Shown here piece by piece: positions 51,913-56,543 of a stretch of DNA of 56,543 nt. How positions within the stretch are numbered: the stretch's first letter is position 1; each line of letters opens with the position of its first letter. Source of the DNA: Streptomyces sp. SAJ15 (GTDB lineage: Bacteria > Actinomycetota > Actinomycetes > Streptomycetales > Streptomycetaceae); NCBI RefSeq assembly GCF_007595705.1, contig NZ_NISY01000023.1:1-56543 (forward strand). The letters are read 5' to 3'. A model generated the notes under the pieces. That model saw only the letters and a list, made by a program, of their open reading frames with translations, ran no database searches and was not told where the DNA came from. Made by a program: the position numbers and the translations under genes.

Positions 51913-52092
51913 CGTCCTAGATCCTCCTTGCGTCCGGCGCCGCGCCCGCCCCCTGGGCCGTCCGGTGTGTGCGCCCCCTCCGTGCCGAATCGCCAGCCGG
52001 GAGGCATCGGTCGTGGATCAGCCTATCGAGATCCGGCCGCCGACCCGAATCCCGGGACCTGGGACAGCTCCGCGGACCGTAGGCTTACGGGC

Positions 52093-52644
52093 ATGCGAAA
52101 CGGCACGATTCCCGGCAGCTCCGGGCGCGTACGCCCCATGCGACTGCTCGGAGATCCGGTGCTGCGCACCCCCTGCGCGGAGGTCGAGACCTTCGACGCG
52201 GCCCTGGCGGAGCTGGTCGAGGACATGTACGCGACGATGTACGCGGCCAACGGCGTGGGGCTCGCCGCCAACCAGATCGGCGTGGGCCTGCGGGTCTTCG
52301 TCTACGACTGCCCCGACGACGAGGACCGGCGTCACCTGGGGCACATCGTCAACCCGCGGCTGGTCGAGGCCGACGGCGTGAGCATCCGCGGCCCGGAGGG
52401 CTGCCTCTCCCTGCCCGGGGTCGAGGCGGGCACCCCGCGCCTGGACCGCGCGGTGGTCGAGGGCGCGACCGTCACCGGCCGACCGGTGCGGGTCGAGGGC
52501 ACCGGCTTCTTCGCCCGCTGCCTCCAGCACGAGTGCGACCACCTCGACGGCGGCCTGTTCCTCGACCGGCTCACCGGTCTGCGCCTGCGCCGGGCCGAGC
52601 GCGCGGTCCGGCGCGCGCCCTGGGCCTCCTCCGACGCGCGGTAG
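52093..52644 (+). CDS. def: peptide deformylase
   Basis: Removes the formyl group from nascent proteins, 183 residues. The three motifs are complete: GVGLAANQIG, EGCLSLPG (metal Cys) and QHECDHLDG (HExxH-type HECDH). The start is the ATG at 52093 in GGGCATG; ATG 52138 (MRLLGDPVLRTP) is the next possibility and would match shorter relatives. Confidence 0.95.
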   Translation: MRNGTIPGSSGRVRPMRLLGDPVLRTPCAEVETFDAALAELVEDMYATMYAANGVGLAANQIGVGLRVFVYDCPDDEDRRHLGHIVNPRLVEADGVSIRGPEGCLSLPGVEAGTPRLDRAVVEGATVTGRPVRVEGTGFFARCLQHECDHLDGGLFLDRLTGLRLRRAERAVRRAPWASSDAR

Positions 52645-52777
52645 GGCCTGCGGCCCGCGTCGGCGCTTGGGGCTGCGGGCGGTGTGGGCTTGGGGGTGCG
52701 TGGGCTGCGGTGGTGGCGTGTTGCGCCGGGTCCTCGGTGTGGTGGTTTCTCGCCGTTGCGGCGGGATGGGGTCCGGG
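52645..52777. other. convergent gap with REP-like sequence
   Basis: Between def and the TetR gene there is a G/T-rich strand with TTTCTCGCCGTTGCGGCGGGA, a small inverted repeat (CGCCG/CGGCG). It resembles dispersed Streptomyces intergenic sequence. No gene is seen. Confidence 0.35.
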
Positions 52778-53428
52778 TCAGAAGCCCGGGCCGCCCTCGC
52801 GGTCGCCGGCCTGTGCCAGGCGGCCCCAGAGCAGGTCCGTGAGGTGGCGTACCAACTGGGCGCGGGGGAAGGGGCGCTCGCGCAGCCACCAGTCACCGGC
52901 GGCGTACATCATGCCGACGATCCCGTGGCCCCAGGCCCGGGCCAGCTCGGCCCCGTCCGAGCCGAGGTCGACCCGCTCGATGATCACCTCGGCCAGTTCC
53001 TCGCCCATGCGGCGCAGCAACGGCGTGGAGTGCCGGCCGACGTCGAAGCCCGGGTCGGGCTCGACGTGCTGGTCGCCGTCGGCGGGGTGCATCAGGAAGC
53101 GGTAGACCTGGGGGCGCGCCTCGATGGCGGCGAGGTAGGTGTCCAGGGTGGCCTCGACCCGCTCCCGGCGGTCGCTGGGGGCGTCCAGCGCGGCGCGCAG
53201 CGCGGAGAGCAGGGCGTCGGTGTGCCGCTCGGCGAGCGCCCGGTACAGGCCGCCCTTGTCGCCGAAGTGCCGGTAGAGGATCGGCTTGGTGATCCCCGCC
53301 TCGGCGGCGATGGCGTTCATCGAGGCGTCCGGGCCGTCGCGCAGCACGACGCGGTCGGCCGCCTCCAGCAGCTCCCTGCGCCGTCGCTGGGCCGCCTGCC
53401 GCTGGTCGTCCCGATGGCTGATCTCCAT
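52778..53428 (-). CDS. TetR/AcrR-family transcriptional regulator
   Basis: A 216-residue repressor. The N-terminal helix-turn-helix is RRRELLEAADRVVLRDGPDASMNAIAAEAGITKPILYRHFGDKGGLYRAL. The C-terminal ligand domain contains MHPADGDQHVEPDPGF and AWGHGIVGMMYAAGDWWL. The ATG start (MEISHRDDQRQAAQ) follows a GAGG site. It is divergent from an acyl-CoA dehydrogenase gene; paired TTAC/GTAA repeats in the gap are the likely operator, pointing to control of fatty-acid or acyl-CoA metabolism. Confidence 0.92.
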   Translation of the reverse strand: MEISHRDDQRQAAQRRRRELLEAADRVVLRDGPDASMNAIAAEAGITKPILYRHFGDKGGLYRALAERHTDALLSALRAALDAPSDRRERVEATLDTYLAAIEARPQVYRFLMHPADGDQHVEPDPGFDVGRHSTPLLRRMGEELAEVIIERVDLGSDGAELARAWGHGIVGMMYAAGDWWLRERPFPRAQLVRHLTDLLWGRLAQAGDREGGPGF

Positions 53429-53526
53429 GTGTGAGGTGCCTCCCCGCCCTGCTGTTCCGTGAGCCTGCGCAACGTAACACCCGGGCCGCCCGCGGGGTTC
53501 CCGGGACGGCGGGAGTTGACATTCGC

Positions 53527-53568
53527 TACTGGACAGTAACAAACTGCGGGTTACCGCCAGTAACAAAC
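53527..53568. promoter_or_regulatory. operator-like repeats between TetR and acyl-CoA dehydrogenase genes
   Basis: TACTG-GA-CAGTA (53527-53538) and GTTAC-N5-GTAAC (53550-53564) are inverted repeats, and CAGTAACAAAC occurs twice, 24 bases apart (53534 and 53558). The cluster ends about 12 bases before the dehydrogenase ATG, so binding would block its expression. Confidence 0.65.
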
Positions 53569-53580
53569 AGGGGAGGGGTC

Positions 53581-54807
53581 ATGGCCGAGTTCTCGTTCGA
53601 GCTCAACGACGACCAGAAGGCCGTGCGGGAGTGGATCCACGGCTTCGCGGCGGACGTGATGCGTCCCGCCGCCGCCGAGTGGGACGAGCGCGAGGAGACG
53701 CCCTGGCCGATCATCCAGGAGGCGGCGAAGATCGGGCTCTACTCGCTGGACTTCTTCGCCCAGCAGTTCTTCGACCCCACCGGACTCGGCATCCCGATGA
53801 CCATGGAGGAGCTCTTCTGGGGCGACGCGGGGATCGCGCTGTCCATCGTCGGGACGAACCTGGCCGCCGTCGCCGTCTTCGCCAACGGCACCGAGGAACA
53901 GATCGGCACCTGGGTCCCGCCGATGTTCGGCGACGCCGACGAGGTGAAGGTCGCCGCGTTCTGCTCCTCCGAACCGGACGCCGGATCCGACGTCTCCGCG
54001 ATGCGCACGCGCGCCGTCTACGACGAGGCCAAGGACGAATGGGTGCTGAACGGCACCAAGACCTGGGCCACCAACGGCGGCATCGCCGACATCCACGTCG
54101 TCATCGCCTCCGTCGACCCCGAGCTGGGCGCCCGCGGCCACGCCTCCTTCGTCGTGCCGCCCGGCACCCCCGGCCTCTCCCAGGGGCAGAAGTTCAAGAA
54201 GCACGGCATCCGCGCCTCCCACACCGCCGAGGTGGTGCTCGACCAGGTGCGCGTCCCCGGCCACTGCCTGCTCGGCGGCAGGGAGAGGCTCGACGAGCGC
54301 CTCGCCAAGGCCCGCGAGCGGGCCCGCACTGGCGGCGAGCGGACCAGGAACGCGGCCATGGCCACCTTCGAGGCGTCCCGCCCGGCGGTGGGGGCGCAGG
54401 CCGTCGGCGTCGCCCGGGCCGCCTACGAGGTGGCGCTGGAATACGCCCAGACCCGCGTCCAGTTCGGCCGCCCCATCATCGACAACCAGGGCGTCGCCTT
54501 CCAGCTCGCCGACATGCGCACCCAGATCGACGCGGCCCGACTGCTGGTCTGGCGCGCCTCCTGGATGGCCGCCACCGGGAAGCCCTTCACCGCCGCCGAG
54601 GGCTCGATGTCGAAGCTCTTCGCCGGAGAGACCGCGAAGTCGGTCACCGCCCAGGCGGTGCAGATCCTCGGCGGAAACGGCTTCACCCGCGAGTACCCGG
54701 TGGAGCGCATGCACCGCGACGCGGCCATCTTCACCATCTTCGAGGGCACCAGCGAGATCCAACGCCTGGTCATCGCCCGCACGCTGTCCGGCACCCACAT
54801 CCGCTGA
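53581..54807 (+). CDS. acyl-CoA dehydrogenase
   Basis: An FAD-dependent dehydrogenase for the first beta-oxidation step, 408 residues. Motifs are FCSSEPDAGSDVSAMRTRA, TWATNGGIADIHVVIA, KKHGIRASHTAEVVLDQVRVP, EYAQTRVQFGRPIIDNQGVAFQLADM, QAVQILGGNGFTREYPVERMHRDA and IFEGTSEIQRLVIARTL with the catalytic Glu in EGTSEIQ. The ATG at 53581 has GGGGAGGGG. It is regulated from the upstream operator by the TetR protein. Confidence 0.95.
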   Translation: MAEFSFELNDDQKAVREWIHGFAADVMRPAAAEWDEREETPWPIIQEAAKIGLYSLDFFAQQFFDPTGLGIPMTMEELFWGDAGIALSIVGTNLAAVAVFANGTEEQIGTWVPPMFGDADEVKVAAFCSSEPDAGSDVSAMRTRAVYDEAKDEWVLNGTKTWATNGGIADIHVVIASVDPELGARGHASFVVPPGTPGLSQGQKFKKHGIRASHTAEVVLDQVRVPGHCLLGGRERLDERLAKARERARTGGERTRNAAMATFEASRPAVGAQAVGVARAAYEVALEYAQTRVQFGRPIIDNQGVAFQLADMRTQIDAARLLVWRASWMAATGKPFTAAEGSMSKLFAGETAKSVTAQAVQILGGNGFTREYPVERMHRDAAIFTIFEGTSEIQRLVIARTLSGTHIR

Positions 54808-54944
54808 CGGCCGCTGCCCGCTGACGGTCGTTGTCGGCTGACGCACACTCGTCGCCCGCTGACACCCGTCGCTCGTTGTCCGCGGAACCCCTCGCCGCGC
54901 GGGTACGTTGCCCCGGCAGACGAGCCGAGCGGCGAGGGGTGCAC

Positions 54945-56351
54945 ATGACGGAACTGGTCTCCGGCGGGAACATGCCGCTGCCCGAAGACGGCGTCTCCCT
55001 GCGCGTCCCCGGCCCCTTCGACCTCTCCCTGCTCATCACCGGCGAGGACGGCCGGGTCGCCGGCGACGCCGACTTCGTCTTCTTCAACCAGCCCTCCGCC
55101 CCCGGGGCCCGGCTGCAGGGCGACACCCTCACCGTGCACCCGCTCCGGCTGCGGGCGGGCGCCAGCCGGGTCACCGTCGTGGTCTCGCCCGCCGCGCCCG
55201 GCACCCCGCTCGGCCGGCTGCCGGCGCCCGCGCTGAGCGTCACCACCGCACGGGGCGCGCGCATCGGTCGCTTCACCCCGCCGCGCCCGAACCACGAGAC
55301 GGTGCTGCTCCTCGCCGAGATCTACCGCCGCGGCGCCGGGTGGAAGCTGCGTGCCCTCGGCCAGGGCTACGCGGACGGGCTGGCCGGCCTCGCCCGCGAC
55401 TTCGGCGTCGACGTCGAGGACGACGGCACCGCGCCCACCACCCCGCCGCCGCGCGGCCCGGTGCCGCCCGCGGCGGGTCTCGGCGCCGCCCGTACGGCCG
55501 CTCCGCCGCCCGTCCCCGGCGCCGCCCCGTCGCCCTGGCCGCGCCCCGGGGCGCCCGTCGCCGACGCCTTCGGGGCCGCAGACGACTTCGCCGGGCTGGT
55601 CAACGCGGCCCGGGCCCGGGCCGGCGCGCCGCCGGTGACGCCGGACGGGCGGCTGGCGGCCGCCGCGCGGGCGCACGCCGAGGCGATGGCGGCCCAGCGG
55701 GCGCTCGCCGGGGAGGGGCGGGACGGGGTCTCCCTGCACCAGCGGATCACGGCGAGCGGCTACCGGGTGCTGACCATCGCGGAGCACCTGGTCTCCGGGC
55801 CCCGCACCCCCGCCGAGTTCCTCGACTACTGCCTCGCGGACCGGGAGCGCGGGGCGGCGGCGCACGATCCCGCGGTCGTCCACACCGGCCTCGGCCGGGC
55901 CACCGCCGCCGACGGGAACGTCTACTGGACCGCCCTGTGGGCCGCCCCCTTCACCCCCGCCGGACTGGCCCGTCTCACGGCCGAGGTGGTGGCGCTGACC
56001 AACGCCGAGCGGGCCGCGGCCCGCTTGGCCCCGCTGGCGGCCGACCCGCTACTGGCGGTCGCCGCCCAGGCGCACAGCGACGACATGGTCGCCCGCGACT
56101 TCTACTCCCACACCACCCCCGAGGGGCGCGAACCCTGGGACCGGGCGGCCGCCGCCGGCTGCCCCCACCGGGGCATCGGCGAGAACATCGCCTGCGGCCA
56201 GCGCGGCGCGGCCGAGGTGGTGCGGGGCTGGATGGACAGCCCCGGGCACCGCGCCAACATCCTGAAGCCCGACTTCACCCACATCGGCGTCGGCTACGCC
56301 ACCGGCAGCCGCGCCGGCACCTACTGGACCCAGCTCTTCGGGGCGCGCTAG
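54945..56351 (+). CDS. TerD-CAP-CAP fusion protein
   Basis: A 468-residue three-domain protein. Residues 1-160 are a TerD/stress-protein domain (VSLRVPGPFDLSLLITGEDGRVAGDADFVFFNQPSAPG and onwards to RIYRRGAGWKLRALGQGYADGLAGLA-type end). A Pro/Ala linker covers about 161-210. A first CAP/SCP domain (about 212-336) is degenerate. A second (343-468) has the full set: His377, His389 (YSHTTPEG), Glu413 (GENIA) and His435 (SPGHRANIL). There is no signal peptide, so a CAP domain, usually secreted, appears to be intracellular. The ATG has GAGGGG. Its TAG stop lies inside the GCTAGC target where the IS481-type element inserted. Confidence 0.88.
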   Translation: MTELVSGGNMPLPEDGVSLRVPGPFDLSLLITGEDGRVAGDADFVFFNQPSAPGARLQGDTLTVHPLRLRAGASRVTVVVSPAAPGTPLGRLPAPALSVTTARGARIGRFTPPRPNHETVLLLAEIYRRGAGWKLRALGQGYADGLAGLARDFGVDVEDDGTAPTTPPPRGPVPPAAGLGAARTAAPPPVPGAAPSPWPRPGAPVADAFGAADDFAGLVNAARARAGAPPVTPDGRLAAAARAHAEAMAAQRALAGEGRDGVSLHQRITASGYRVLTIAEHLVSGPRTPAEFLDYCLADRERGAAAHDPAVVHTGLGRATAADGNVYWTALWAAPFTPAGLARLTAEVVALTNAERAAARLAPLAADPLLAVAAQAHSDDMVARDFYSHTTPEGREPWDRAAAAGCPHRGIGENIACGQRGAAEVVRGWMDSPGHRANILKPDFTHIGVGYATGSRAGTYWTQLFGAR

Positions 56352-56352
56352 C
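56347..56352. other. IS481-type target site GCTAGC
   Basis: GCTAGC fits the NCTAGN target preferred by IS481-type elements. It supplies the stop codon of the CAP gene (56349-56351) on the plus strand and of the transposase (56350-56348) on the minus strand. The matching copy at the far end of the element lies outside the window. Confidence 0.7.
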
Positions 56353-56543
56353 TGTATTGCCCTGTGAGGTTGGGGACGCGGCTGGCGGGTGGTTGGCCTT
56401 TCAGCGCGGTGTGGCCGCGGTGGTGATTGTAGGTGTGCAGCCATTCGCCGAAAGCCGCGCGTCGTTCTTGCTCTGAGTGGTAGGGGCGGGCGTAGGCCCA
56501 CTCGTCCAGCAGGGTGCGGTTGAAGCGTTCGACCTTGCCGTTG
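56348..56543 (-). CDS. IS481-family transposase, C-terminal part (runs off window)
   Basis: The visible 64 residues read NGKVERFNRTLLDEWAYARP, then YHSEQERRAAFGEWLHTYNH, then HRGHTALKGQPPASR and VPNLTGQYS. This is the end of an integrase-core DDE transposase with the catalytic Glu in NGKVERFNR. Its TAG stop is formed by the insertion target. The 5' part is beyond 56543, so it cannot be judged whether the gene is intact. Confidence 0.92.
   Translation of the reverse strand, partial: NGKVERFNRTLLDEWAYARPYHSEQERRAAFGEWLHTYNHHRGHTALKGQPPASRVPNLTGQYS
56353..56543. mobile_element. IS481-family insertion sequence, right-edge partial
   Basis: The element end appears to be TGTATTGCCCTGTGAGG starting at 56353, directly after GCTAGC. 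This is a terminal inverted repeat beginning with TGT, as in the family. Only about 190 bases of the element are in view. Confidence 0.75.

Overview
This window is a high-GC actinobacterial chromosome segment, almost certainly Streptomyces. The evidence is very high G+C with strong third-position GC bias, many GTG and TTG starts, and family hallmarks such as DUF397 and XRE/DUF5753 regulators, MurT/GatD, a secreted tripeptidyl aminopeptidase, an S. griseus-type M28 aminopeptidase and a c-di-AMP (ydaO-type) riboswitch ahead of a cell-wall hydrolase. Gene content is mostly core or conserved chromosomal. Small decayed or mobile pieces lie at the edges: an HNH nuclease remnant on the left and the 3' end of an IS481-family element on the right.

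Layout. 0-7.5 kb: HNH remnant, a GntR/UTRA regulator behind a dre-like operator, a ROK protein, a histidine kinase/response regulator pair divergent from an ABC exporter, and a hypothetical gene. 7.7-10.8 kb: a mismatch-specific (Mug-type) DNA glycosylase overlapping purB, then an SGNH hydrolase. 10.9-15.1 kb: a tightly coupled four-gene operon (CYTH, cupin-like, squalene-cyclase-repeat membrane protein, inositol-monophosphatase-like) with no function I can name. 15.2-20.4 kb: small hypotheticals, two CNNM/CorC-type CBS proteins, GNAT and an LLM flavin oxidoreductase. 20.5-24.0 kb: a MacB/FtsX-type ABC system. 24.2-24.8 kb: a ribbon-helix-helix/Fic-like toxin-antitoxin pair. 25-30.6 kb: a methyltransferase and the biotin genes bioB-bioA-bioD, divergent from bioF.

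30.5-35 kb: an AbaA/WhiJ-like regulatory trio (DUF397, XRE, HATPase), a class III cyclase-like protein, a VOC protein and an NlpC/P60 hydrolase controlled by a c-di-AMP riboswitch and a candidate CRP site. 35.5-36.8 kb: ClpP plus a small helical protein, divergent from an orphan Phd/YefM-like antitoxin. 36.9-44.8 kb: M28 aminopeptidase, the complete urease cluster ureABCFGD and tripeptidyl aminopeptidase. 44.9-49.7 kb: a bacterial-type PARG, PlsC-type acyltransferase, a decayed TrkA-C regulatory-subunit gene, a 53-residue membrane protein, CtaG and 6-phosphofructokinase. 49.9-52.6 kb: gatD-murT (lipid II amidation) and peptide deformylase. 52.8-56.5 kb: TetR and acyl-CoA dehydrogenase, a TerD-CAP-CAP fusion, and the IS481-type end inserted exactly at its stop codon.

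The best candidates for undescribed biology are the 11-15 kb operon and the cyclase-like protein at 32.6-33.9 kb. Next come the dual cyclic-nucleotide control of the NlpC/P60 gene, the antitoxin/ClpP intergenic operator, the Fic-like toxin lacking the Fic motif, and the TerD-CAP fusion. All coordinates and motifs were read by eye. Family assignments rest on recognisable motifs, not on database searches.
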